Notes under the pieces: generated by a model
The model's input: only the letters and a program-made list of their open reading frames with translations
Database searches by the model: none
Told to the model about the DNA's origin: nothing
Made by a program: the position numbers and the translations under genes
Origin: Streptomyces sp. NRRL S-340
GTDB lineage: Bacteria; Actinomycetota; Actinomycetes; Streptomycetales; Streptomycetaceae
Length of the DNA stretch: 64,000 bases
Direction of reading: 5' to 3'
Assembly: GCF_000720185.1 (NCBI RefSeq)
Contig: NZ_JOIY01000007.1
Coordinates: forward strand, 1-64,000
Shown: piece after piece, positions 1-8,819 of the stretch
Layout of the letters: each line of letters opens with the position of its first letter
Position numbering within the stretch: the stretch's first letter is position 1

Positions 1-353
1 AACGACCCCAGATCATCACTCGACCCACGCGAATCACGCATCAACGTCGACAACGTCTGCGCACCCATGTCGAACTTCACGCCGAACTCGCCTCCCCCAT
101 CAGAGGGTTGACCCGAGGCTCAAGGCCGCCAACCCTCAGTGAACGTTTCTGCCCCACTATGTTCACCACCGGCGATCACACTCGCAACCGTCTTGCGTCA
201 CAGCACTGACACAGCCGCGTCCCGCGGTTGCCACACCCACAGATCGCGGCGTTCCACACGGTACGTAACGATTCGGTAACACCCTCTTGCCACGCCTCGT
301 GTAATCGATTCCAATCCCTCGTGTAATCGATTCCACGAGGAGGTGGAGCGGCG
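1..353. other. Leader region before the first gene, no gene seen
   Basis: No convincing gene is seen. The first 60 bases are about 57% GC (34 of 60 counted), lower than the coding DNA that follows, which suits a promoter region. The only clear structure is the paired operator close to the start of the LacI gene, listed separately. Part of a gene further upstream may lie outside the window. Confidence 0.6.
295..335 (+). promoter_or_regulatory. Two identical LacI-type operators upstream of the ribose operon
   Basis: The 19-base sequence CCTCGTGTAATCGATTCCA occurs at 295-313 and again at 317-335, so the copies are 22 bases apart centre to centre. Each has a near-perfect dyad, TGTAATCGATTCCA, centred on the ATCGAT core typical of LacI/GalR operators. 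The second copy ends where the ribosome binding site GAGGAGG (337-343) begins. A repressor bound here would block transcription and perhaps initiation. Autoregulation by the adjacent LacI protein is an inference. Confidence 0.8.
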
Positions 354-1469
354 ATGGCGAGCATCAAGGATGTCGCTGCCGGGGCGGGCGTGTCCGTCGC
401 CACGGTCTCGCGCGTCCTGAACGACCATCCGTCGGTCAGCGCCGAGGCACGGGCACGCGTAATGGCCGCCGTCGAGGCGCTGGGCTACCGGCCGAACGCC
501 GTCGCCCGTTCGCTGCGCACGGACCAGACCCGCACCCTGGGTCTCGTCATCAGCGACGTGCTCAACCCGTACTTCACCGAGCTGGCCCGTTCCGTCGAGG
601 AGGAGGCCCGCGCGCTGGGGTACAGCGTGATCATCGGGAACGCCGACGAGCGGCCCGATCTCCAGGACCACCACGTGCGGACCCTGCTGGACCGGCGGAT
701 CGACGGCCTGCTCGTCTCCCCCACCGACGGTGGTTCCCCGCTGATGCTGGAGGCCGCGCGCTCGGGGACGCCGATGGTGTTCGTCGACCGGTGGATCAAG
801 GGCGTGGACGTGCCCGTGGTGCGGGCCGACGGGCAGCAGGCGGTGCGGGACCTCGTCGCGCACCTGCACGGGCTCGGGCACCGGCGGCTCGCGATCATCG
901 CGGGTCCCGCGGCCACCACGACCGGCAGTGAGCGGGTGCGGGCCTTCCGGGAGGCGCTGGCCGCCTACGGGCTCGACCTCCCCGAGGCCTACACCGGGCA
1001 GGGCGACTTCCAGGCCGAGAGCGGGCGGCGGGTCACCGAGGGGTTCCTCGACCTGCCCGAGCCGCCCGAGGTGGTCTTCGCGGCCGACAACCTGATGGCG
1101 CTCGGCGCGCTGGACGCGATCCGGGCGCGCGGGCTGCGGGTGCCGGACGACATCGCGCTGGCGGCGTTCGACGACATCCCGTGGTTCGTGCACACCGATC
1201 CACCGATCACCGCCGTCGCCCAGCCCACGGGCGAGCTGGGGCGGGCGGCCGTACGGGCGCTGGTGGACCGTATCGAGGGCCGGGGGCCGGAGTCGGTGAC
1301 CCTGCCCGCCCGGCTCGTCGTCCGCCGCTCGTGCGGCGAGACCGCCGCCGGGCCGGCTCCCGCGCTCGCCGCCCGGGCCGCCGCCGCAGACGGGGCGGAG
1401 ACCGTCGCCCCGGCCGCCGGCGCCCCCACCGTCCCCGAGTCCGTCGCAACGAACAGGAGCATGCCGTGA
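354..1469 (+). CDS. LacI-family regulator of the ribose operon
   Basis: Protein of 371 residues. The N-terminal helix-turn-helix (about residues 3-55, motif VSVATVSRVLNDHPSVS) and the hinge with LRTDQTRTLG are classic LacI/GalR features; the rest is a periplasmic-binding-protein-like sugar sensor. The ATG at 354 has GAGGAGG about 10 bases upstream. The C-terminus carries an extra alanine/proline-rich tail of about 40 residues with no visible domain. The gene is first in an operon with the sugar ABC genes, ribokinase and RbsD, and its stop overlaps the next start (GTGA), so it is probably a ribose-responsive repressor acting on the two operators just upstream. The sugar specificity is inferred from the neighbours. 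Confidence 0.9.
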   Translation: MASIKDVAAGAGVSVATVSRVLNDHPSVSAEARARVMAAVEALGYRPNAVARSLRTDQTRTLGLVISDVLNPYFTELARSVEEEARALGYSVIIGNADERPDLQDHHVRTLLDRRIDGLLVSPTDGGSPLMLEAARSGTPMVFVDRWIKGVDVPVVRADGQQAVRDLVAHLHGLGHRRLAIIAGPAATTTGSERVRAFREALAAYGLDLPEAYTGQGDFQAESGRRVTEGFLDLPEPPEVVFAADNLMALGALDAIRARGLRVPDDIALAAFDDIPWFVHTDPPITAVAQPTGELGRAAVRALVDRIEGRGPESVTLPARLVVRRSCGETAAGPAPALAARAAAADGAETVAPAAGAPTVPESVATNRSMP

Positions 1470-2995
1470 GCGACCCGGAGGAGTTGCTGCGCATCGAGGG
1501 CATCCGGAAGACCTTCCCGGGCGTGGTGGCGCTGGACAGCGTCGACTTCGACCTGCGCCGGGGCGAGGTGCACGTGCTGCTCGGTGAGAACGGCGCCGGC
1601 AAGAGCACGCTCATCAAGATGCTCTCCGGTGCCTACACCCCCGACGCCGGGCGGATCCTGGCCGGTGGCGAGGAGGTGCGCATCCATGGTGCGCAGGACT
1701 CCGAGCGGCTCGGGATCGCCACGATCTACCAGGAGTTCAACCTCGTACCCGATCTGACGGTCGCGGAGAACATCTTCCTCGGCCGTCAGCCGCGCCGCTT
1801 CGGGATGATCGACCGGAAGCGGATGGAGGCCGAGGCCGCCGCCCTGCTCGAACGGGTGGGCGTCAGCGTGTCGCCCCGCGCCCGGGTGCGCGAACTGGGC
1901 ATCGCCCGGCTCCAGATGGTCGAGATCGCCAAGGCGCTGAGCCTGGACGCGCGGGTGCTGATCATGGACGAGCCGACCGCCGTGCTCACCTCCGAGGAGG
2001 TCGAGAAGCTGTTCTCGATCGTGCGGGCGCTGCGCGCCGACGGTGTCGGGATCGTGTTCATCACGCACCACCTGGAGGAGATCGCCGCCCTGGGTGACCG
2101 GGTCACGGTCATCCGGGACGGGCGCAGCGTGGGCCAGGTGCCCGCCTCGACGCCCGAGGACGAGCTGGTCCGGCTCATGGTGGGGCGCTCCATCGAGCAG
2201 CAGTACCCCAGGGAGCGGGCCGAGCGGGGCGAGCCGCTGCTCGCCGTCGAGGGGCTCACCCGGGACGGTGTCTTCCACGACGTCAGCTTCCAGGTGCACG
2301 CCGGTGAGGTCGTCGGCATCGCGGGGCTGGTGGGCGCGGGACGTACGGAGGTCGTGCGGGCCGTGTTCGGCGCGGACCCCTACGACCGGGGTGACGTCCG
2401 CGTCGCCGGTGCCCGGCTGCGGCGGCACGACGTGAACGCGGCCATGGCCGCCGGGATCGGGCTGGTGCCCGAGGACCGCAAGGGGCAGGGGCTCGTCCTG
2501 GACGCCTCGGTGGAGGAGAACCTCGGTCTGGTGACCCTGCGGTCGGCCTCGCGCGGCGGGCTCGTGGACCTCAAGGGGCAGCACCGGCAGGCCGAGCGGA
2601 TCGCCGGGCAGCTCGGCGTGCGCATGGCCGGTCTCGGCCAGCACGTGCGGACCCTGTCGGGCGGCAACCAGCAGAAGGTCGTCATCGGCAAGTGGCTGCT
2701 GGCCGACACCAAGGTCCTCATCCTCGACGAGCCGACCCGGGGCATCGACGTCGGCGCCAAGGTCGAGATCTACCAGCTCATCAACGAACTGACGGCCGCC
2801 GGCGCCGCCGTCCTGATGATCTCCAGCGACCTGCCCGAGGTGCTCGGCATGAGCGACCGGGTGCTGGTGATGGCGCAGGGCCGGATCGCCGGGGAACTCC
2901 CGGCCGACCAGGCGACCCAGGACGCCGTGATGGCGCTCGCCGTCAGCACTCCTACGAACGGAACGACCGAAGTGGAGGCCCCCCGTGGCCACTGA
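1466..2995 (+). CDS. Ribose/sugar ABC transporter ATP-binding protein (RbsA type)
   Basis: Protein of 509 residues with two fused ABC domains, as in RbsA/XylG/MglA. Domain 1 has an intact Walker A (GENGAGKST, residues 40-48), Walker B LIMDEPTAVLT and a degenerate signature. Domain 2 has the Lys-less P-loop GLVGAGRTE typical of this family, an intact signature LSGGNQQK and Walker B LILDEPTRGID. The GTG at 1466 overlaps the upstream TGA and follows AGGAG. The protein should energise import through the permease encoded next, whose start it overlaps by 11 bases. Cytoplasmic face of the membrane. Ribose as substrate is inferred from the kinase and RbsD downstream. Confidence 0.92.
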   Translation: MSDPEELLRIEGIRKTFPGVVALDSVDFDLRRGEVHVLLGENGAGKSTLIKMLSGAYTPDAGRILAGGEEVRIHGAQDSERLGIATIYQEFNLVPDLTVAENIFLGRQPRRFGMIDRKRMEAEAAALLERVGVSVSPRARVRELGIARLQMVEIAKALSLDARVLIMDEPTAVLTSEEVEKLFSIVRALRADGVGIVFITHHLEEIAALGDRVTVIRDGRSVGQVPASTPEDELVRLMVGRSIEQQYPRERAERGEPLLAVEGLTRDGVFHDVSFQVHAGEVVGIAGLVGAGRTEVVRAVFGADPYDRGDVRVAGARLRRHDVNAAMAAGIGLVPEDRKGQGLVLDASVEENLGLVTLRSASRGGLVDLKGQHRQAERIAGQLGVRMAGLGQHVRTLSGGNQQKVVIGKWLLADTKVLILDEPTRGIDVGAKVEIYQLINELTAAGAAVLMISSDLPEVLGMSDRVLVMAQGRIAGELPADQATQDAVMALAVSTPTNGTTEVEAPRGH

Positions 2996-4937
2996 CACGC
3001 TCAAGAGCAAGGCGGGCGCGGGTGGCGCCTCCGGCGGCCTGCGCCGCCTGCTGCTCGACAACGGCGCGCTGACCGCGCTGATCGTCCTCGTCATCGCGCT
3101 GTCCGCGCTCTCCGGGGACTTCCTGACGACGGACAACCTGCTGAACATCGGTGTCCAGGCGGCGGTGACCGCCATCCTGGCCTTCGGTGTCACCTTCGTC
3201 ATCGTCGCGGCGGGCATCGACCTGTCGGTCGGTTCGGTGGCGGCGCTGTCGGCGACCGTGCTCGCCTGGAGCGCGACCTCGCACGGGGTGCCGGTGGTAC
3301 TCGCGGTGGTCCTCGCCGTCGCCACGGGCGTCGCGGCGGGCCTGGTCAACGGTTTCCTGATCTCCTACGGGAAGCTGCCGCCGTTCATCGCGACGCTGGC
3401 CATGCTGTCGGTGGGCCGCGGTCTGTCGCTGGTCATCTCGCAGGGCTCCCCGATCGCCCTGCCGGACTCGGTCTCGCACCTGGGTGACACGCTCGGCGGC
3501 TGGCTGCCGGTGCCCGTGCTCGTCATGGTCGTCATGGGTCTGATCACGGCGTTCGTGCTGGGACGTACGTACATCGGGCGTTCGATGTACGCGATCGGCG
3601 GCAACGAGGAGGCGGCCCGGCTCTCGGGGCTGCGGGTGAAGCGGCAGAAGCTCGCGATCTACGCCCTGTCGGGGCTGTTCGCGGCCGCCGCGGGCATCGT
3701 GCTCGCCGCCCGGCTCTCCTCCGCGCAGCCGCAGGCCGCCAACGGTTACGAGCTGGACGCGATCGCGGCGGTCGTCATCGGCGGCGCCTCGCTGGCGGGC
3801 GGCACGGGCAAGGCGTCGGGGACGCTGATCGGCGCGCTGATCCTCGCGGTGCTCAGGAACGGCCTCAACCTGCTGTCGGTGTCAGCGTTCTGGCAGCAGG
3901 TCGTCATCGGTGTCGTGATCGCGCTGGCGGTGCTGCTCGACACCGTGCGCCGCAAGGCCGGGGCGACCCCGCAGGCCGCGGGCACCGGCAGCGGCGGCGG
4001 CAAGGGCAAGCAGGCGGCGACGTACGGGCTGGCAGCGGTGGTGACCGTGGCGCTGGTGGCCGCGACCTCGCTGCTGCACACCGGGTCCGCTTCGACGACC
4101 CCGAAGTTGGGTCTGTCGCTGTCCACCCTCAACAACCCGTTCTTCGTGCAGATCAAGTCGGGCGCGCAGGCCGAGGCGAAGAAGCTGGGCCTGGACCTGA
4201 CCGTCACCGACGCGCAGAACGACGCCTCGCAGCAGGCCAACCAGCTCCAGAACTTCACCAGTTCGAGCCTGGGCGCGATCATCGTCAACCCGGTGGACTC
4301 CGACGCGGCCAGCAACTCCGTGAAGGCCGCCGGCAAGGCGGACATCCCGGTCATCGCCGTGGACCGCGGCGTCAACAACGCGAAGACGGCCGCGCTGGTC
4401 GCCTCCGACAACGTCGCGGGCGGCGAACTGGCCGCCAAGACCATCGCCGGGAAGCTGGGCGGTCACGGGAAGATCGTGATCCTCCAGGGGCAGGCGGGCA
4501 CCTCCGCCGCCCGTGAGCGCGCCGCCGGTTTCGCCCAGGGCCTCAAGGCCTACCCGGGCATCCAGGTGCTCGCCCAGCAGCCCGCCGACTTCGACCGCAC
4601 CAAGGGCCTCGACGTGATGTCGAACCTGCTCCAGGCCCACCCCGACGTGCAGGGCGTGATCGCCGCCAACGACGAGATGGCGCTCGGCGCGGTCAAGGCG
4701 CTCGGCTCCAAGGCCGGCAAGTCCGTGCAGGTCGTCGGCTTCGACGGCACCCCGGACGGTCTGACCGCCGTCAAGAACGGCACGCTGTACGCCTCGGTCG
4801 CGCAGCAGCCGAGCCAGCTCGGCCGGATCGCCGTGGACAACGCGCTCAAGGCGGTCCAGGGCAAGAAGGTCGCGCCGACGGTGAAGGTGCCGGTCAAGGT
4901 GGTAACGAAGGAGAACGTGGCCGGGTTCAGCGGCTGA
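2985..4937 (+). CDS. Fused sugar ABC permease and substrate-binding protein (RbsC-RbsB type)
   Basis: A single frame of 650 residues joins two proteins that are normally separate. Residues about 25-325 are a BPD_transp_2 permease with many hydrophobic helices and the motif GGNEEAARLSGLRVKRQKLAIY. A Gly/Lys-rich linker and one more hydrophobic segment (about 345-362) follow. Residues about 375-650 are a Peripla_BP_4 ribose-binding domain (LSTLNNPFFVQIKSGAQAEA, IAVDRGVNNAKTA, ANDEMALGAVKALG). The extra helix would put the binding domain outside and tether it to the membrane; there is no separate lipoprotein signal. GTG start at 2985, overlapping the ATPase gene. No stop or frame change at the junction. 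Confidence 0.92.
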   Translation: MATDTLKSKAGAGGASGGLRRLLLDNGALTALIVLVIALSALSGDFLTTDNLLNIGVQAAVTAILAFGVTFVIVAAGIDLSVGSVAALSATVLAWSATSHGVPVVLAVVLAVATGVAAGLVNGFLISYGKLPPFIATLAMLSVGRGLSLVISQGSPIALPDSVSHLGDTLGGWLPVPVLVMVVMGLITAFVLGRTYIGRSMYAIGGNEEAARLSGLRVKRQKLAIYALSGLFAAAAGIVLAARLSSAQPQAANGYELDAIAAVVIGGASLAGGTGKASGTLIGALILAVLRNGLNLLSVSAFWQQVVIGVVIALAVLLDTVRRKAGATPQAAGTGSGGGKGKQAATYGLAAVVTVALVAATSLLHTGSASTTPKLGLSLSTLNNPFFVQIKSGAQAEAKKLGLDLTVTDAQNDASQQANQLQNFTSSSLGAIIVNPVDSDAASNSVKAAGKADIPVIAVDRGVNNAKTAALVASDNVAGGELAAKTIAGKLGGHGKIVILQGQAGTSAARERAAGFAQGLKAYPGIQVLAQQPADFDRTKGLDVMSNLLQAHPDVQGVIAANDEMALGAVKALGSKAGKSVQVVGFDGTPDGLTAVKNGTLYASVAQQPSQLGRIAVDNALKAVQGKKVAPTVKVPVKVVTKENVAGFSG

Positions 4938-4970
4938 CCGGCGACCCGTTCCCGTAAGGAGACACTGCGC

Positions 4971-5960
4971 ATGTACGACTACGACCTGCTGGTCGTGGGG
5001 TCGGCCAACGCCGACCTGGTGATCGGCGTCGAGCGCCGGCCCGCGGCCGGGGAGACGGTCCTCGGCTCCGACCTGGCCGTCCACTCCGGTGGCAAGGGCG
5101 CCAACCAGGCGGTCGCCGCGGCCCGGCTCGGGGCCCGCACGGCCCTGCTGGCCCGGGTCGGTGACGACGCGCACGGGCGGCTGCTGCTGGACGCGCAGCG
5201 GGCGGCCGGGGTCGACCCGGCGGGCGTGCTGGTCGGCGGCGCGCCGACCGGGGTCGCGCTGATCACGGTGGACCCGTCGGGGGACAACTCGATCGTGGTC
5301 TCGCCGGGTGCCAACGGCCGGCTGACCCCCGGGGACGTCCGTGCCGCGGCGGCTCTCGTCGGGTCCGCGCGGGTGGTGTCCGCGCAGTTGGAGGTCCCGC
5401 TGGAGACGGTCGTGGAGACGGTGCGGCACCTGGCCGCGGGGAGCCGGTTCGTGCTCAACCCGTCGCCGCCGCGCCCGCTGCCGTCCCAGCTCCTGGAGGC
5501 CTGCGACCCGCTGATCGTCAACGAGCACGAGGCGAAGGTCATCCTGGGCGGGGCGGACGCCGGCACCGACCCGGAGGACTGGGCGCGGGCGCTGCTCGCG
5601 CGGGGCCCGCGCTCGGTGGTCGTCACCCTGGGCGGCGAGGGCGCGCTGGTGGCGTCCGCCGAGGGGGTGGCCCGGGTGCCGTCCGTGAAGGTGGACGCCG
5701 TGGACACCACGGGCGCGGGCGACGCGTTCACCGCGGCGCTGGCCTGGCGGCTCGGCGCGGGCGCGTCCCTAAAGGACGCGGCGGCGTACGCGGCCCGGGT
5801 GGGCGCGGCGGCCGTGACGAAGCGGGGTGCGCAGGAGTCGTACCCGACGGCGGCGGAGGTCGACGCCCTGTCCTGTGCGGCCCCGGAGGGCGGCCCCGGG
5901 GCCCCCGGCCGGGACGGAGAAGGCACGTCCGGGGACCCGGCGCGAGGCGGGTCACGGTGA
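4971..5960 (+). CDS. rbsK: Ribokinase (PfkB family)
   Basis: Protein of 329 residues. It phosphorylates imported D-ribose to ribose 5-phosphate, in the cytoplasm. PfkB motifs are clear: the N-terminal sugar-binding GGKGANQAVAAARLG and the C-terminal DTTGAGDAFTAALAW holding the catalytic Asp and the anion hole. The length is slightly above the usual 300-310 because of a Gly/Pro-rich tail after residue 300. ATG at 4971 has AAGGAGA upstream. It lies 33 bases after the permease fusion and its stop overlaps the start of rbsD, so it is translationally coupled within the ribose operon. Confidence 0.94.
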   Translation: MYDYDLLVVGSANADLVIGVERRPAAGETVLGSDLAVHSGGKGANQAVAAARLGARTALLARVGDDAHGRLLLDAQRAAGVDPAGVLVGGAPTGVALITVDPSGDNSIVVSPGANGRLTPGDVRAAAALVGSARVVSAQLEVPLETVVETVRHLAAGSRFVLNPSPPRPLPSQLLEACDPLIVNEHEAKVILGGADAGTDPEDWARALLARGPRSVVVTLGGEGALVASAEGVARVPSVKVDAVDTTGAGDAFTAALAWRLGAGASLKDAAAYAARVGAAAVTKRGAQESYPTAAEVDALSCAAPEGGPGAPGRDGEGTSGDPARGGSR

Positions 5961-6346
5961 AGAAGGCGGGCATCCTCAACCGGCAGCTGTCCGGTGCCCT
6001 GGCGGAGTTGGGGCACACCGACGAGGTGCTGGTGTGCGACGCGGGCATGCCGATACCGGCCGGCCCGCGCGTGGTCGACCTGGCGTTCCGCGCCGGGGTG
6101 CCGTCCTTCGCCGAGGTGCTGGACGGGCTGCTGGCGGAGCTGGTGGTGGAGGGCGCGACGGCGGCGGCCGAGGTGCGCGGGGCCAATCCGGCGGCTGCCG
6201 CGCTGCTGGACGGCCGCTTCCCCGGGCTCGTCCTGGTCCCGCACGAGCGGCTCAAGGAGCTGTCGGCGGGTGCGCGTCTGGTCGTACGGACCGGGGAGGC
6301 GCGGCCGTACGCCAACGTGCTGCTGCGCTGCGGGGTGTTCTTCTAG
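5957..6346 (+). CDS. rbsD: D-ribose pyranase RbsD
   Basis: Protein of 129 residues, the usual RbsD size. It catalyses the interconversion of beta-pyranose and beta-furanose forms of ribose, supplying the furanose used by ribokinase. The N-terminus MKKAGILNRQLSGALAELGH, the segment VCDAGMPIPAGPRVVDLAF and the C-terminus RTGEARPYANVLLRCGVFF are family hallmarks; the His and Asp of the active site are present. GTG start at 5957 overlaps the rbsK stop by 4 bases. It is the last gene of the operon. Confidence 0.95.
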   Translation: MKKAGILNRQLSGALAELGHTDEVLVCDAGMPIPAGPRVVDLAFRAGVPSFAEVLDGLLAELVVEGATAAAEVRGANPAAAALLDGRFPGLVLVPHERLKELSAGARLVVRTGEARPYANVLLRCGVFF

Positions 6347-6441
6347 GAGACCGCCCGGCCGGCCGCCCTGCCGCCCGGCTGCCCGGCTGCCCGGCCGGAA
6401 CACGGGACCGGGTCCGGTCCGGGATCGTCCGGTCCGGAACC

Positions 6442-6578
6442 GGACGGCTTTCGCGCCCGGGGGCGGTTTCGGTCCGGGACGGCTTTCGCCCTGGGGACGG
6501 CTTCGGTCCCGGACGGCTTACGCCCCGGGGACAGCCTCGGTCCCGGACGGCTTACGCCCCGGGGACAGCCTCGGTCCG
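6442..6578. repeat. Four tandem copies of a 34-bp unit
   Basis: Units start at 6442, 6477, 6511 and 6545. The last two are identical over 34 bases; the first two are diverged, and the first is 35 bases long. Each begins GGACGGCTT and ends CGGTCC. The array lies in the 485-base gap between rbsD and the convergent isomerase gene. The rest of the gap (6347-6441 and 6579-6831) is GC-rich, low in complexity and shows no gene. Confidence 0.85.
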
Positions 6579-6831
6579 GGATCGTCCGGCCGGGCCCGGA
6601 CAGCTTCGAGGGGGCCCGGTCGTCGACCCGGCCCCCTCGGCTCTTCCCCTCCTGCGCCGGAACCCGTGGCTCCCCCCGAGCCTCCCCGGGTCGCCCCGGG
6701 CCCCCACCGGGGGTTCCGACGACAGATACGACATGCCGCGCGCGGGAAGGGTTGCACTGCGCGGCGATATTCTTCGCGGTGTTTTCCGGCGGGCGGGAAC
6801 GCCCACGACACCGACGGCCCCCGCCCGGCGG

Positions 6832-7671
6832 TCAGCGCACGACGTGTTCCACGAACCGCGCCGCCGTCTCCTCCAGCACCTCCCGGCCGTCGCGCGCCCA
6901 CAGACCGTCGTTGAACAGTTCGACCTCGATGAGGCCGGTGTAGCCGGCGGCCTCCACGTACGCCTTCCACTCGCGCATGTCGATGGCGCCGTCGCCGATC
7001 TGGCCGCGGCCGTTGAGGACGCCCGCCGGCAGCGGGGTGGTCCAGTCGGCGAGCTGGAAGGTGTGGATGCGGCCGGACGCGCCCGCCCGGGCGATCTCGG
7101 CGGGCGCCCGGTCGTCCCACCAGATGTGGTACGTGTCCACGGCCACGCCGACCTGGTCGGCGGGGAAGCGTTCGGCCAGGTCCAGGGCCTGCGTGAGGGT
7201 GGAGACCACGCAGCGGTCGGCGGCGAACATGGGGTGCAGCGGCTCGATGGCCAGGCGTACGCCGCGTTCGGCCGCGTAGGGGCCGAGGACGGCGAGGGCG
7301 TCGGCGACGCGTTCGCGGGCGCCGTGCAGGTCCTTGTCCCCGGCGGGGAGGCCGCCGGAGACGAGGACCAGGGTGTCCGTGCCGAGCGCGGCGGCCTCGT
7401 CGACGGCCGCGTGGTTGTCGCCCAGCGCCTCCGCGCGTTCGACGGGGTCGGCCGCGGTGAGGAAGCCGCCCCGGCACAGGGTGGTGACGGTCAGGCCCGC
7501 GTCCCGGACGAGCCTGGCGGCGGCCTCCGGCCCGTAGGCCCGTACCGGTTCGCGCCACAGGCCGATGCCGCCGACGCCCAGTTCCGCGCAGGCGTCGACG
7601 AGTTCGGGCAGGGGCAGCTGCTTGACGGTCATCTGGTTGACGGAGAAGCGGCTCAGATCGTCGTGGGTCAT
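6832..7671 (-). CDS. Sugar phosphate isomerase/epimerase (xylose isomerase-like TIM barrel)
   Basis: Protein of 279 residues, AP_endonuc_2 family, with conserved segments GVGGIGLWREP, LAIEPLHPMFAADR, VGVAVDTYHIWWD and YTGLIEVELFND that carry the metal-binding Glu, Asp and His residues of the fold. ATG at 7671 overlaps the stop of the DUF993 gene (ATGA). It is the last of a three-gene operon read leftwards with DUF993 and a Gfo/Idh/MocA oxidoreductase, a set that resembles inositol- or keto-sugar-degrading pathways. The exact substrate is unknown. Confidence 0.85.
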   Translation of the reverse strand: MTHDDLSRFSVNQMTVKQLPLPELVDACAELGVGGIGLWREPVRAYGPEAAARLVRDAGLTVTTLCRGGFLTAADPVERAEALGDNHAAVDEAAALGTDTLVLVSGGLPAGDKDLHGARERVADALAVLGPYAAERGVRLAIEPLHPMFAADRCVVSTLTQALDLAERFPADQVGVAVDTYHIWWDDRAPAEIARAGASGRIHTFQLADWTTPLPAGVLNGRGQIGDGAIDMREWKAYVEAAGYTGLIEVELFNDGLWARDGREVLEETAARFVEHVVR

Positions 7672-8819
7672 CGGTCCACCCCGTGGAGGAGGAGCAGGCC
7701 GCGCATCCGTTCCTCGGCGAGCTGGGGGTCCGGGAACAGGCCCAGGCCGTCGGCGAGTTCGTAGGCGCGGGCCAGGTGCGGCAGGGAACGGGCCGACTGC
7801 AGGCCGCCGACCATCGTGAAGTGCGACTGGTGCCCGGCCAGCCAGGCGAGCAGGACGACACCCGTCTTGTAGAAGCGGGTGGGGGCCTGGAAGAGGTGGC
7901 GGGAGAGGGCGACGGTGGGGTCGAGGAGGGCGCGGAAGCCGGCCGTGTCGCCGGTGTCCAGGACGCGTACCGCCTCGGCGGCCAGCGGGCCCAGTGGGTC
8001 GAAGATGCCGAGCAGGGCGTGGCTGAATCCCTGGTCGTCGCCCGCGATCAGCTCCGGGTAGTGGAAGTCGTCGCCGGTGTAGCAGCGCACGCCCCGGGGC
8101 AGGCGGCGGCGCAGGTCGATCTCGCGCTGGGCGTCCAGCAGGGAGATCTTCACCCCGTCGACCTTGTCGGGGTGGGCGGCGATGACGTCCAGGAAGGTGC
8201 CGGTGGCCGCGTCGAGGTCCGCGGAGCCCCAGTAACCCTCCAGCGCCGGGTCGAACATCGGGCCGAGCCAGTGCAGGACGACCGGTTCGGCGGCCTGCCG
8301 CAGCAGGTGGCCGTAGACCTCCAGGTAGTCCTCCGGGCCCCGGGCGGTGGCGGCGAGGGCGCGAGAGGCCATGAGGACGGCCTGGGCACCGGACTCCTCG
8401 ACGACGGCGAGCTGTTCCTCGTAGGCGGCGCGGATGCCGGCGAGCGTGCCGCCGGTGATCTGGTCGGTGCCCACGCCGCAGGCGATCTTGCCGCCCGCCG
8501 ACTTCGCCTCCGCCGCCGAGCGGCGGATCAGCTCGGCCGCGCCCGCCCAGTCCAGGCCCATGCCGCGCTGGGCGGTGTCCATGGCCTCGGCGACGCCCAG
8601 CCCGTGGGACCACAGGTGGCGGCGGAAGGCGAGGGTGGCGTCCCAGTCGACGGCGGCGGGCGAGTCGGGTGAGACGTCCGCGAACGGGTCGGCGACGACG
8701 TGGGCGGCGGAGAAGACCGTGCGGGAGGTGAAGGGGGTGCCCGGGGTGGCGGCGAAGGGCTCGGTGCGCGGCTCGTAGGCCCGCAGCGTGCCGTCGGCGT
8801 CCGGCAGGTGGAGGGTCAC
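7668..8819 (-). CDS. DUF993 family TIM-barrel protein, probable aldolase or lyase
   Basis: Protein of 383 residues of the DUF993 (DapA-like) group, recognised from segments such as HLWSHGLGVAEAMDTAQRGM, IACGVGTDQITGG, SKISLLDAQ-like VDGVKISLLDAQRE and YTGDDFHYPELIAGD. The lysine in VKISLLD is where a class I aldolase of the DapA fold would carry its Schiff base, so an aldol or lyase reaction on a sugar-derived keto acid is plausible but unproven. GTG start at 8819 overlaps the oxidoreductase stop (GTGA), and its own stop overlaps the isomerase start, so the three products are translationally coupled. Confidence 0.8.
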   Translation of the reverse strand: MTLHLPDADGTLRAYEPRTEPFAATPGTPFTSRTVFSAAHVVADPFADVSPDSPAAVDWDATLAFRRHLWSHGLGVAEAMDTAQRGMGLDWAGAAELIRRSAAEAKSAGGKIACGVGTDQITGGTLAGIRAAYEEQLAVVEESGAQAVLMASRALAATARGPEDYLEVYGHLLRQAAEPVVLHWLGPMFDPALEGYWGSADLDAATGTFLDVIAAHPDKVDGVKISLLDAQREIDLRRRLPRGVRCYTGDDFHYPELIAGDDQGFSHALLGIFDPLGPLAAEAVRVLDTGDTAGFRALLDPTVALSRHLFQAPTRFYKTGVVLLAWLAGHQSHFTMVGGLQSARSLPHLARAYELADGLGLFPDPQLAEERMRGLLLLHGVDR

